From: a virus
Direction: 5' to 3' (one strand)
Length of the DNA: 34,764 nt
Virus record (IMG/VR): IMGVR_UViG_3300022934_000077
Span: 1-34,764 of that record
This document shows, piece after piece, positions 22,730 to 31,782 of this stretch; position 1 is the stretch's first letter, and every line of letters begins with the position of its first letter. The notes beneath the pieces were generated by a model, which was not told the DNA's origin, searched no databases, and saw nothing but the letters and a program-made list of their open reading frames with translations. The position numbers and the translations under genes were made by a program.

Positions 22730-25700
22730 TCTACATCTCCAAGCAAGCGTAGTAGTTCATCTGTTTCATCTACTGCACCGCCTTCAGAAAATCCAGCGGC
22801 TCTTCCCATAACTCCCATTGGGTTCATCCCTGCAAGTCCCGCGCCTAGAGGGACATTAGTATTGGCAGGTTGTGCGCGAGTGCCCCCATACGGGCTTGCA
22901 AATAACGAAGCCTGCGATGGATTGGCGAATATACTGTTAAAATCGTACAAATAATTTATCCTCATGGGGTCAGGTGTTCTTACGCTAACACGCTGTCCAC
23001 CTAAATCTTCAGCACCCATCAACATTTCTGTAAGGTCCGCTAGATTACGACGCTTCGTCTCAGTGTTTATTTGAGTGTTCAAGTCTGTTATAAGATCGGT
23101 TACCGTGTCGGTTTGCGCATCTATGTCAGATTGAACATCAGCTATCGTGCCATACAACCCAGTGGCAGGGCCAAACGTCGATGTGTCCGCAAAGGTAACG
23201 TCTTCACCTTGTAATGCAGAAGTTAACAGATTTTGGTCGTTTATGTCAACGATACCATCTCCTGTAACATCATACTGCGCCGTTTGTAACTCGTCGAGCA
23301 CCTGATTTTGCGCTATAACGTCTGCTACAAAGTCAATATCGACCTGTGTTACCTCTTGTGCGGGCTTTCCTATGATAGAAGATATGGCGTCAATATCTGC
23401 TCCTAAAGTCTCTTCGACTCCAGTAATCTGCCCACCAAGCTCGGTAATCTGTCCACCAAGCCCAGTAACCTCTCCTTTAACTGCCTCAACGTCTTCTGCT
23501 ACCGCATCTATTTCATCTCCTAGACGCTCTTCTGTAAGCCCAAGTTGGCGTAACACTTCTGTTTCAGACAAACCAAGATCGGTAGCAAGTTGGTCAATAG
23601 CTGACTGCAGTGCTTCATCACGTGTCGCACCCGCTTCAAATTCGGCATAGATGCCTGTAGCGTCTTTGGACTCATCTTCAGGTGTGTTCGGATTGTCTTC
23701 AACTGCAGGAGAACCTAGCACTTTACCAATTACGTTAAACGTTGCGGTTGGCATGTACGTTTCCAACTGTTCACGTTGGTACGTCTCAAACCCTTCGCCA
23801 GTATAGTCTTCAGACTCAGGATCAGCCTGTGCTACAAACCGATCTACGTCTTCTTGTGTTACGTCTACAAGGCCAAGCTCCTCGTAGGCTGCGCGGACCT
23901 CACTCGCATCAAACATTCGTGGGTCTACGTATTCATCAATCGCAACCTTTTGCGCAACTTGATAGTTTTCGTCGTTAACTTGCCCAACAAAACTTGTTAT
24001 TTCGTCTTGTGTCGGTTGATAACCAATAGCCGTCAGGAACTCTTCAGCTTCTTCAGCCGTGACTTGCCGTGGGTCTACATAAGAACCAATCGCGCTTGTC
24101 TGTGTCTCTTCAGTCTTGGATGCAACAAACTGAGCAATCTCTTCTGGGGTTGCGGTATAACCCGTATTTGCAAAAAACTGCGTGGCTTCTTCTAGGGTAG
24201 TAGCTAACGGATCGTATTCTGAACGTGCTTCTGATAGTTTCTCTTCTGCATAATTTTCTGCTACGCCTTGACTTACGTATGTAGCAGCAAGGGCATCTGT
24301 TAAAGTAAGTCCCTCTTCGTCAGCAATAACTTGCAACTCTTCGCGGGTCACCTGACGAGGGTCTACATATTGTGCTATGAGATCGGCTTGAGTTGTTTCT
24401 GAAACTTGCGCAACAAACTCTTCTACCTGCTCATCTGTTGGTTCGTACCCAAGATTCGTAAAGAATTCACGGGCTTCTTCAGAAGTAACCTGACGTGGGT
24501 CTACATAAGTTTCTACGCGATCAGGTGCAGTGGCTTCAAAATCAGCACCGCCTTGACCTACATAAGAGTTAATTTCATCTTGTGTGGGTTCGTAACCTTG
24601 GTCGGCAAAGAATTGACGTGCCTCTTCTTCAGTGACCTGACGTGGGTCTACATAGGCAGGTATCTCTCCAAGCGTATCGGTTTCGCTACCTTCTCGTACA
24701 AATTCGTTTATCTGCGCATCAGTAGGGTTAAATCCTAGCTCAGCAAACTTAGCACGGGCTTCCTCGGCGGTAGTAAACTGCGGATCATACTCCTCACGTA
24801 TTTCTTCAACCGCGCCAGACTCTTCTTTTTGCCCTACATACGCCTCTGCCTGTTCATCTGTTAGGGTTACACCTTCGGCAGCGGCAGCGGCTTTAACCTC
24901 TTCAGCATCTAAATATCGTGGGTCTATGTAAGCTGCGACTGAAGCCGCCACATCAGATTCTGGGTTGTTGGATACAAACGATTCTATTTCTGCATCTGTT
25001 GGCTCAAACTCAGGGTTTGCATCCTTAAATAGTTTGGCTGCTTCATTCGTGCTAACGTACATAGTATCGTACGTAGAATTAAGAACATTATTTAATATCG
25101 TTGTATCAGTAATACCTAAGTTGTTAAGTGCTGTAGTTGCAGCTTCTGCGCTTCCTGCGTTTTTAACAGTATCAACAACATCAGAATTTAATGTCATCAA
25201 CGCGTCAGCTACAGCGTTACCCGAGTATATGGTTGAAGCCGTACCAACACCAGCAATAGACCCCAGATAACCAGCCTCAAACACCGAACCCGCTACATCA
25301 TAACTAGGGTCAATCTGCGAGTTTACAGTTGCTGAGTACAACTGCGGCAATACCTCTTCTACAAACTCCGTTGATCCTTCTTTAAGTGTAACTTTTGTAC
25401 CATCAAGTATTTTAGTACCAAGTTGTTTAAAGGCAGTGTCTGCAAACTCACTGGCGTTGTCACCAAGAATATTTTTAGCTAATGCTTGACCGCCAACACC
25501 CGCAGTGACTGCTGTAGTAAACAAAGCAATCGTCCCTGCTTTTTGCGCTGTATCTAATGCAAGCTCCGTAGCTTCTTCTTCAGTAAATTTTCTTGAACCA
25601 TCTTCGTTTGTAGCAGCAATAGCATTTGCGTAGGTTTCATCGAAAGTGCTTGCAGCCGTACCGCCAAACGCTTCTGCGGCATCTAGTGTAAGTGCGGTGC

Positions 25701-28554
25701 CTAAAGCAGCGCGTGTACCTATTTTCTTCGCGTAAGCCTCACCACCTTGCAACAGGGCTGCTTTTGCAACATTACCTACGCCACCAGACGCTATAAAAAT
25801 AGGTACTTCTTGCAAAATTTCGCTTGCTACATTTTCTGCAAGGAACTGCACGGGGTGTTCTGTTAGGTTACCCCAAATAGCCTGCGCTTTTAACCAGCCT
25901 TTTTGCGCAACGGTTGGCTCTTCGCCGGGATTGTTTTCTCGCCACTCTTTGTCGTAATCCTGTGACCGCCTTTGCATATCCTCTGCACCTGCAACCCACG
26001 CGTCGGAACGTAAATCACCACTTAACGCTAACAAACTTTTAGCAGTCTGCCCTACAGAATTGTCTGGATTTGCGCCAACTAAAGTAGCCAGTCCAGATAT
26101 GGCCTGCAGCATCTCCCCACCTGCGTTAGTGACTACACTTGCAGCATTACTAAAGGCTTCTTGTTGGTCTTCAGGGGTTTCGTCTAAATACACTTGTTTT
26201 AGTTTGTTGTAGACTTGCCAAAGTTTACCGCCTGTAGCCTCATCAAACGCCGCGCCGTCTGCATCACTCAACCCTGCAATCGTAGACACTACAACTCCAG
26301 ACGCAGGAGGTAGATTTTTTACGGAAATAGAACCGTCTGCAGAATACGCGGTCATTCCATCATCGCTAAGATACGAAAATCCCGGAGGTATTTTTCTAAA
26401 TTCTAGTGGTTCGTACAGCGCATTAAACGCAATATCTACTACATCAAGATTTGAGCCTGCATAGTTAACTACACTGCTTAAATTTGTTTCGCCAAGTGTT
26501 GCTTGTTTTGTAGATGGTAGCTCCCATGATAGCTGTCCATTGGTGTTAACTAACACCGCGTTGCCATTTACAAGGGTGTTTACATCTACTCCTGCGCCTA
26601 AAGACACAGTATCTAGTGTAGGTTCAGGCGGGTTGTTAGTAAAATCGTCTACCGCTGCGTTTACCGCAGATAGGCTAGCGTGGTCAAAGGCCATATCACT
26701 AGAAGCACCACTATCAGGACGGTTATAGAATCCATCGCCTACATTAACTATATTGTTAGTAGAATATCCATTGGCACTTAGTAACGATTTTACCTCGTCA
26801 CCTGTCATACCTGTGGTATCAACAAAAATATTAGACCCGTCAGCATTTGTAGCGTCAAGTTTAATGTACTCACCTGCTAAAAACACATTATAGTCATCAG
26901 TAGACTGCGGTATAAAACCTGCGTCTTTTAACGCTGTTGTTAGTTCAGGAGTTAGTGCAGCATCTGCAACCATAGTGTTAGCAAATTTGTCTAAGTCTAA
27001 TCCTGTAATACTTCTAATATTTTTTATTTCTTTGTCTGCATAAGCAAGATACTTTGCTAACTGCTCTGGTGCTAACGAATCAAGAGTTATACCTTTTGCT
27101 TCTAACGCACTTTCTACAGTAGATAGGCGAATAGCGTCTAACGTAGCATCAGCTTCAGACTTACTTGCTGGACCTTGCTGCCCGTTAATAAGAAAATGTT
27201 GTGCTACGTTCTCAACTGACTCACCTATAAACTCAGAATAGGCTTCTTCATCAAAATTTGGACGTAACGTAAGCGCAACCGCCATATCTGCAGCAGACAT
27301 AACAGGCTTTAGCTCGTCTGCTAAATCTTCGGACTTAGTAACCATCCAATCTTTAGCATCGTTGTATTCTGCTTCTAAATCAGGGACTTTATCGTTCCAA
27401 AAGTTAAAATTACTTTCGGCTGTTTCTATCTGTTCTTTATAGTTGTCGTTATAGTCTGCCTCAAGTGCAAGTGCATATTCGTTAAATGCTCCCGCTGCAG
27501 CGTTAACATCGTTTGCATTGGCCTCTGTTTGATTGGCATTATATCTATCTAATGCAAGGTCGTATGCTGTTTTTAGACGGTCTTGCTCTTGTATCTTGCC
27601 ATTCAGTTCGCCAACCAAGGTATTATACTGGTCAGCGTAAGTACCTGCTTTTGTTGTTGCTTCGTTTAGTGCATTTGCAGCGGTTTCGGTACTGCCATAA
27701 GCACCGCTAAGACTGTCAATAGCATTGTTAACAGGGCGATCAACAATATCTTTTAGGGCATCTGCCCCTGCACTACTTAGCGCATTAAAAAATTGATCTC
27801 CTGACAAGTCAGGGTTACCAGCAAGAGCCGTAGCAACACTATTTGTAACTGCAGTAGTAATTACGTTAGCAGCAGTTTCAGACAACCCTGCATTATCTTC
27901 TAAGAAGGTGGTCATAAAGTCACCAACCCCAGAATATGTTTTAACTAAATCACCTACTGTATTTGCAGAAATACTTTCGTCATTTAAGGCAGCGGATACG
28001 CCCGCGATAATACTATCTTTTGCGCCGTCTTGTAGGTTCTCAAACTGACCTTCCATCATATCGTCAATTTGACCTAGCGTAGCACCAAGTGCGCCTTGTA
28101 TGCCCCCAGTAGCAAACGCTTGTAACGGGTCTTGTCCGTACACTAACGCAGTGGTTGCTGATTTAGCGCCTCCTGTAATACCTGCAGATAATACCTGACC
28201 GCCAAAACTATCACCAACATAATCACCGACGATGTTGCTAGTATACTTACCAGCAACTGCACCAACTTTACCCCCCGCATAAGAAATAGCAGCAGCTTTA
28301 AGTGCATCACCAAGATCACCGCCTTTAGCTAGAGTAGCCGCGCCGTCTACAAGAGGAATTGCCCACGCATACGCCCCACCAGAAACAACAGTGAGGCCGA
28401 TCTTAGCTATGGCCTCAATAGGGTTATCTAAGACGTAATCAATTACATCGTTAACACCACTGACAACAGGCTGCACGATTTCGTCAACAACCCAGTCAAC
28501 AACATCGTTAACTAGGTCAAATACGTCTTCTACAAGGTCAACTATAACACCCAT
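22726..28554 (-). CDS. Giant virion protein (1942 aa) with nine tandem repeats and a dockerin-like loop
   Basis: Visible order: an acidic amphipathic N-terminus (VDLVEDVFDLVNDVVDWVVD); Gly/Ala-rich hydrophobic stretches (about 45-160); coiled coil (about 300-400); a long mixed region to about 1000; further Ala/Gly-rich segments (about 1000-1140); nine repeats of about 49 aa (about 1161-1599, consensus YVDPRQVT-x-EEA-x2-FF...GYEPT-x2-EI-x2-FV-x-Q); a short coiled coil with GGQIT heptads; an EF-hand/dockerin-type loop D1762-V-T-G-D-G-I-V-D-I-N-D1773; and a C-terminal INYLYDFNSIFA motif that I recall from marine phage proteins. It is probably an internal or ejected virion protein. Tape measure is the alternative, but the composition and neighbours fit a short-tailed phage better. 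Confidence 0.7.
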   Translation of the reverse strand: MGVIVDLVEDVFDLVNDVVDWVVDEIVQPVVSGVNDVIDYVLDNPIEAIAKIGLTVVSGGAYAWAIPLVDGAATLAKGGDLGDALKAAAISYAGGKVGAVAGKYTSNIVGDYVGDSFGGQVLSAGITGGAKSATTALVYGQDPLQAFATGGIQGALGATLGQIDDMMEGQFENLQDGAKDSIIAGVSAALNDESISANTVGDLVKTYSGVGDFMTTFLEDNAGLSETAANVITTAVTNSVATALAGNPDLSGDQFFNALSSAGADALKDIVDRPVNNAIDSLSGAYGSTETAANALNEATTKAGTYADQYNTLVGELNGKIQEQDRLKTAYDLALDRYNANQTEANANDVNAAAGAFNEYALALEADYNDNYKEQIETAESNFNFWNDKVPDLEAEYNDAKDWMVTKSEDLADELKPVMSAADMAVALTLRPNFDEEAYSEFIGESVENVAQHFLINGQQGPASKSEADATLDAIRLSTVESALEAKGITLDSLAPEQLAKYLAYADKEIKNIRSITGLDLDKFANTMVADAALTPELTTALKDAGFIPQSTDDYNVFLAGEYIKLDATNADGSNIFVDTTGMTGDEVKSLLSANGYSTNNIVNVGDGFYNRPDSGASSDMAFDHASLSAVNAAVDDFTNNPPEPTLDTVSLGAGVDVNTLVNGNAVLVNTNGQLSWELPSTKQATLGETNLSSVVNYAGSNLDVVDIAFNALYEPLEFRKIPPGFSYLSDDGMTAYSADGSISVKNLPPASGVVVSTIAGLSDADGAAFDEATGGKLWQVYNKLKQVYLDETPEDQQEAFSNAASVVTNAGGEMLQAISGLATLVGANPDNSVGQTAKSLLALSGDLRSDAWVAGAEDMQRRSQDYDKEWRENNPGEEPTVAQKGWLKAQAIWGNLTEHPVQFLAENVASEILQEVPIFIASGGVGNVAKAALLQGGEAYAKKIGTRAALGTALTLDAAEAFGGTAASTFDETYANAIAATNEDGSRKFTEEEATELALDTAQKAGTIALFTTAVTAGVGGQALAKNILGDNASEFADTAFKQLGTKILDGTKVTLKEGSTEFVEEVLPQLYSATVNSQIDPSYDVAGSVFEAGYLGSIAGVGTASTIYSGNAVADALMTLNSDVVDTVKNAGSAEAATTALNNLGITDTTILNNVLNSTYDTMYVSTNEAAKLFKDANPEFEPTDAEIESFVSNNPESDVAASVAAYIDPRYLDAEEVKAAAAAEGVTLTDEQAEAYVGQKEESGAVEEIREEYDPQFTTAEEARAKFAELGFNPTDAQINEFVREGSETDTLGEIPAYVDPRQVTEEEARQFFADQGYEPTQDEINSYVGQGGADFEATAPDRVETYVDPRQVTSEEAREFFTNLGYEPTDEQVEEFVAQVSETTQADLIAQYVDPRQVTREELQVIADEEGLTLTDALAATYVSQGVAENYAEEKLSEARSEYDPLATTLEEATQFFANTGYTATPEEIAQFVASKTEETQTSAIGSYVDPRQVTAEEAEEFLTAIGYQPTQDEITSFVGQVNDENYQVAQKVAIDEYVDPRMFDASEVRAAYEELGLVDVTQEDVDRFVAQADPESEDYTGEGFETYQREQLETYMPTATFNVIGKVLGSPAVEDNPNTPEDESKDATGIYAEFEAGATRDEALQSAIDQLATDLGLSETEVLRQLGLTEERLGDEIDAVAEDVEAVKGEVTGLGGQITELGGQITGVEETLGADIDAISSIIGKPAQEVTQVDIDFVADVIAQNQVLDELQTAQYDVTGDGIVDINDQNLLTSALQGEDVTFADTSTFGPATGLYGTIADVQSDIDAQTDTVTDLITDLNTQINTETKRRNLADLTEMLMGAEDLGGQRVSVRTPDPMRINYLYDFNSIFANPSQASLFASPYGGTRAQPANTNVPLGAGLAGMNPMGVMGRAAGFSEGGAVDETDELLRLLGDVE
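23236..23271 (-). other. EF-hand/dockerin-type calcium loop
   Basis: The twelve residues DVTGDGIVDIND have Asp at loop positions 1, 5, 9 and 12 and Thr at 3, as in type I dockerin calcium loops, followed by the hydrophobic helix QNLLTSAL. Only one copy is seen, while dockerins carry two. Calcium binding is inferred. Confidence 0.6.
23422..23463 (-). repeat. 21-bp direct duplication (GGQIT heptads)
   Basis: Two adjacent 21-base units around GTAATCTG-CCACCAAGC encode two heptads, GGQITEL and GGQITGV, of a short coiled coil after the main repeat array. They differ by a few bases, consistent with in-frame slippage. Confidence 0.6.
23758..25073 (-). repeat. Nine tandem ~49-aa protein repeats
   Basis: Units begin YDTMYVS, YIDPRYL, YDPQFTT, YVDPRQVT (two in a row plus a third degenerate unit), YDPLATT, YVDPRQVT and YVDPRMF. 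Each has a helix (EEA-x2-FF), a G-Y/F-x-PT turn and a second helix (EI-x-x-FV-x-Q). Unit length varies from 45 to about 58 aa. The DNA has diverged between units, so this is an old repeat under protein-level selection. It is not a CRISPR array. Confidence 0.85.
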
Positions 28555-28557
28555 GCT

Positions 28558-29016
28558 CTAACCCTGCATCTCGTTTTGTCCTAATATTTCAAACCCAACC
28601 GCTGTTTTACCTCGTTTTTTAGCGGTTCTAATACGTACACCCAACTCATTCTGTCTGCGCTCTAATACCTTAAATACAGGATCGTATACATTACCGTCGT
28701 ATTGAGTAGCGTAGCCATCTATACCTTTACGTCTAAGGTGCGTTATGTATCTAGTAACGTTGTTTAAAAAATTTCGGCCTGTGTCCATGTTGAACGCACG
28801 TCCCACCATTTTGTTTTTGTTATCGCCTTTTCCTCTGTGCCCGATAAATACTGTGTTACCAATCTGCTCTACATCCACATCTGGCATACTCATTTCTTTT
28901 GCAATGCCCATCAATGCCGCTTGTTGAGGTATGTCTCCCGTACCAATCTGCTCCATAGCACCAAAAATAACATTGTAAGAAGGTAGAGGTGTTTCTTTGC
29001 TATTAACAGCTTGCAT
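28558..29016 (-). CDS. Conserved 152-aa virion-cluster protein
   Basis: This is a 152-aa basic protein of unknown activity. The core reads NTVFIGHRGKGDNKNKMVGR, AFNMDTGRNFLNNVTRYITHL, then a GIDGYATQYDG strand and a basic C-terminal hairpin. The order of strand, basic loop, helix and strand recalls a small acetyltransferase-like (GNAT) fold, and proteins of this pattern sit near internal core genes in other marine phages; both points are from memory and uncertain. A T7 gp13-like assembly role is one possibility. The start overlaps the acyl carrier protein stop (TGATG), and only 3 bases separate its end from the 1942-aa gene, so the three are probably co-translated. Confidence 0.6.
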   Translation of the reverse strand: MQAVNSKETPLPSYNVIFGAMEQIGTGDIPQQAALMGIAKEMSMPDVDVEQIGNTVFIGHRGKGDNKNKMVGRAFNMDTGRNFLNNVTRYITHLRRKGIDGYATQYDGNVYDPVFKVLERRQNELGVRIRTAKKRGKTAVGFEILGQNEMQG

Positions 29017-29297
29017 CAGACATGCTCCATCACATCACTTACAGACGCAGGTTCACAGGTTTTGTGAGCATCTACATAATCGCGCAGAGTGCCAAGCGTG
29101 TATTTTGATACATCATCAAACTCGGCAGTGTCTGGTATACCGTACGCATCGGTAATTACTGCTATTATCATTACCATATCTAAACTATCAAGTCCAACAT
29201 CTATTGGCTCATCGTAGTAGCTATTAGCGTCTCTTGCATCGTTGGGTCTAGTCACTGCATTGTTGGCTACAATGTTAAATACTTCGATAAACTCCAT
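29016..29297 (-). CDS. Acyl carrier protein
   Basis: This 93-aa small acidic protein has the acyl/peptidyl carrier signature PIDVGLDSLDMVMIIAVITD. Ser38 in D-S-L-D is where 4'-phosphopantetheine would be attached by the host ACP synthase, almost the same place as Ser36 of E. coli ACP. Helix II (DSLDMVMIIAVITDAYGI) and the acidic loop after it (DDVSKYTLGTLRDYVDAHK) also fit. The length is normal for a free ACP; no synthase or acyltransferase gene is nearby. It lies between a tail-surface gene and virion genes, with both junctions TGATG. Start: ATG at 29297; GTG one codon earlier is possible. Its role in the phage is unknown; binding host fatty-acid enzymes or acylating a virion protein are speculative. 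Confidence 0.85.
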   Translation of the reverse strand: MEFIEVFNIVANNAVTRPNDARDANSYYDEPIDVGLDSLDMVMIIAVITDAYGIPDTAEFDDVSKYTLGTLRDYVDAHKTCEPASVSDVMEHV

Positions 29298-29914
29298 CAC
29301 TCATTACTCACAAAAGTAATATCTATAGACGCTGATGGTAGGCCCGGATGAGGTGACGTAGCAGCCTCTGTATGCAAATTTAACTGAGTGTCGCCTGTAG
29401 CCCAGTATACTTCTATGTAGTCATTCGCTGCCAAAGATGCAGTAAACCCCCAATGAATAACGTAGTCGTCGTTACCTTTTACATCAAACTTATGCCCAGA
29501 ATAACTTATGGCTGTGCCATTTTTTTCTTCCCACACTGTTACAGGCGTTTCGCTAGAGTTATTGTGTTCTAACTGCAATGTAACATCAAAGCTATATATA
29601 CCTGCGTCTGCTACGTTTATGCGGCTGTTATTAGATAGAGTAACACCGCTAGTGTAGTTTGTATTGTTAAATGTAACCGCATACCCTGTATTTATCGCAG
29701 CAGCAGATTGATCTTGAGTGCTGTAAAAAGACCCACGTGGGGCATACAAAAACTTGCCACCGTTATCGGTACTAATCAACGTATCAAAAGCATTAACAAG
29801 TCTGTTAAAAAACAAACGTAACACATTGCTGTTCTGGTCCATATACGGACGGTCATACCCTTCGGGAGCAAGCGGTAATGCAGGCGCAGCGGGCCTGTCT
29901 AGCTCGTTAGTCAT
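29297..29914 (-). CDS. C1q-like tail surface protein
   Basis: This is a 205-aa probable tail-fibre or receptor-binding protein. Residues 1-50 (APEGYDRPYMDQNSNVLRLF then FNRLVNAFDTL) form the likely attachment part. Residues about 60-205 resemble a C1q/TNF-type jelly-roll domain: FYSTQDQSAAAINTGYAVTF, VADAGIYSFDVTLQLEHNN, SYSGHKFDVKGN and NDYIEVYWATGDTQLNLHTE. This domain is common at the tips of phage fibres and forms trimers. It starts by TAATG overlap with the gp10-like gene. Which host surface it recognises cannot be told. Confidence 0.75.
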   Translation of the reverse strand: MTNELDRPAAPALPLAPEGYDRPYMDQNSNVLRLFFNRLVNAFDTLISTDNGGKFLYAPRGSFYSTQDQSAAAINTGYAVTFNNTNYTSGVTLSNNSRINVADAGIYSFDVTLQLEHNNSSETPVTVWEEKNGTAISYSGHKFDVKGNDDYVIHWGFTASLAANDYIEVYWATGDTQLNLHTEAATSPHPGLPSASIDITFVSNE

Positions 29915-31773
29915 TACCGCCTCCCGTCTGGGCGCATATCAATGCGCGGCGTCCCAAGCTGCCATGTGACACCCTCGTTGGCGGACTCTACTTTTATCGC
30001 CATTTGTCTACCTCGTACCCGTGTGTAGACCTGTCCTGTGTACTGTTCGATAGGGATAGTCGCAGTACGTGTCACAGCGGCAGAATTCGAGCCGCCCTCT
30101 GAAGCGGGGGAGGAGTACCCTGATCCAGAATTGACGAGAGGAAGAAGTGTCATCGTTGCACTCGGGGACGCCGCGCTCGACCCATCAAACGTCATATCGG
30201 GAAGAATGCGCCAAACAAACGCAAACCTATGTCCGTCTTCAAGGTCGAATTCAGCCGAGGAAATATATGCGTGTATGGCTGCAGTGGTGCCTGTCTCATT
30301 GTCATCAGTACCGACTTCGTGGAACACCAAGTTATTGCTATACGTAGCAGCTAACGGATTGTCTTTAAGACCAGAGTCAAGCCATGCTGTGCGGCTCATA
30401 GACCCATGATACCAAATGTCTTCTAAATAATTATACACTACATAGCGGTCTGTCTGTGTCGCACTAGCAGAGCAATACCACCACCAAACTTCGTGGTATG
30501 CTTCATTCGTGCCTGCAACCACCTGCGAAAACTGTTGTCTGTTAAAGTCGTTAAATATGTAACGCCGTAGGTCGCAGCGGAGTGGTTGGGTTCTACCATC
30601 ATATTTGTAAAACTTGTCTTTCCCCATCCAGAAAGCCATACCAGACGCATAGGCTACGCAGTTTTGTGAAGCTATAGATACATTATCCCCAACAAGCTGT
30701 GCACCCCATACAATCGGCGCACCTTGGTACTGTAGTGAATACAGCGCAGAGTCAGTCCAGACTAGAACCTCTTGCCGAGCTTGCTTTGCCGTAATGATTT
30801 CGGTGCCGCTCGAAAGTCGAAGACTACCTGCTTGGTTGGTAGCTGCAGGGGTCCAGTTAACCACACTCTCTTGGTCAGACCACCGTATTAGCATGGGGTC
30901 CTGTGTAGCAGAACCTAACTCGTTACACCCAAAACAAAATACAAAACGACTTACGTCAGATATAAGCAAATAATTTTGTACTGTTGGTACGTTAGACGCA
31001 CCACCAAGACTTGAAACTAATACACCGCGAGTGGTTAATCCATTAGTAGCATCCCAGTAATATAAACCACCACCACGATGCCCAAACACCAAATCTTCAC
31101 CAAAATTAGATTGTGTCCACACGCGTAGTGCTTCAGTGGACGTCTCACCCACACCCCACGTACCTGTACCCCAAGAACCTGCGCCCCAACCAGTAAGCGG
31201 AATATTAAACGCGGGACCAATATTTACTTGATATGCGGCACTTACAGATGACCCTCCACCTGTTGTTGATGATGAAGCATTTGTACCAACGTCGATTGTG
31301 TATTTATTTGTATCAGAAATAGTAATTTGATATTCGCTGTTTAACGTAGCAGCATCAATACCACCTGTTGCAGTAGCACTGCTGAAAGTAACAAAATCTC
31401 CATCAGTATACCCACCTGCAGTGTCTGTAACTTCTACAATAGAAGAGCCGCTAGTGGTTTCAAATGGATTTGCGCCGAGTGTTACAGTGGCCCGCAACGG
31501 AGTGATGTCGTTATACCCACCACCGTTTTCAATATAAAACTTTAAGTTAGTGCCAAGCCCAACAAAGTTTTGACTGCCTAATGTTACCCAGTTATTAAGT
31601 GACCTACACACACCCAGAAAAGTGCTCGTTGAAATACGCTCCCACCCACCAATTTTTTCAGGAAACCCTTGGCGAAAACGCACTTTATCGCTGTCGTACC
31701 AACGCCCTTCTCCCGCATAGCGAGTTACTTCTTTATTTACACCAGCGGCAAATTGAATTTTCTGGAGCGTCAT
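29914..31773 (-). CDS. P22 gp10-like tail accessory/stabilisation protein
   Basis: The 619-aa beta-rich structural protein begins MTLQKIQFAAGVNKEVTRYA then GEGRWYDSDKVRFRQGFPEKIGGWER. This opening is common to phage proteins annotated as P22 gp10-like tail accessory factors, which close the head-tail channel. The rest is rich in Gly, Ser, Thr and Trp, with propeller-like blades (VLVWTDSALYSLQYQGAPIV, FYKYDGRTQPLRCDLRRYIF) and ends WQLGTPRIDMRPDGRR. Residues about 105-180 (GANPFETTSGSSIVEVTDTA) look like an inserted beta domain. The RBS is GAGGTTGATCT before the ATG. The family link is from memory of sequence patterns and fits the neighbouring tail gene. Confidence 0.75.
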   Translation of the reverse strand: MTLQKIQFAAGVNKEVTRYAGEGRWYDSDKVRFRQGFPEKIGGWERISTSTFLGVCRSLNNWVTLGSQNFVGLGTNLKFYIENGGGYNDITPLRATVTLGANPFETTSGSSIVEVTDTAGGYTDGDFVTFSSATATGGIDAATLNSEYQITISDTNKYTIDVGTNASSSTTGGGSSVSAAYQVNIGPAFNIPLTGWGAGSWGTGTWGVGETSTEALRVWTQSNFGEDLVFGHRGGGLYYWDATNGLTTRGVLVSSLGGASNVPTVQNYLLISDVSRFVFCFGCNELGSATQDPMLIRWSDQESVVNWTPAATNQAGSLRLSSGTEIITAKQARQEVLVWTDSALYSLQYQGAPIVWGAQLVGDNVSIASQNCVAYASGMAFWMGKDKFYKYDGRTQPLRCDLRRYIFNDFNRQQFSQVVAGTNEAYHEVWWWYCSASATQTDRYVVYNYLEDIWYHGSMSRTAWLDSGLKDNPLAATYSNNLVFHEVGTDDNETGTTAAIHAYISSAEFDLEDGHRFAFVWRILPDMTFDGSSAASPSATMTLLPLVNSGSGYSSPASEGGSNSAAVTRTATIPIEQYTGQVYTRVRGRQMAIKVESANEGVTWQLGTPRIDMRPDGRR

Positions 31774-31782
31774 AGATCAACC

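Noticed and set aside
23758-25073. Repeat array considered as CRISPR
   Set aside because: Repeats are about 147 bases, diverged in DNA, in frame, and conserved as protein; there are no spacers or cas genes.
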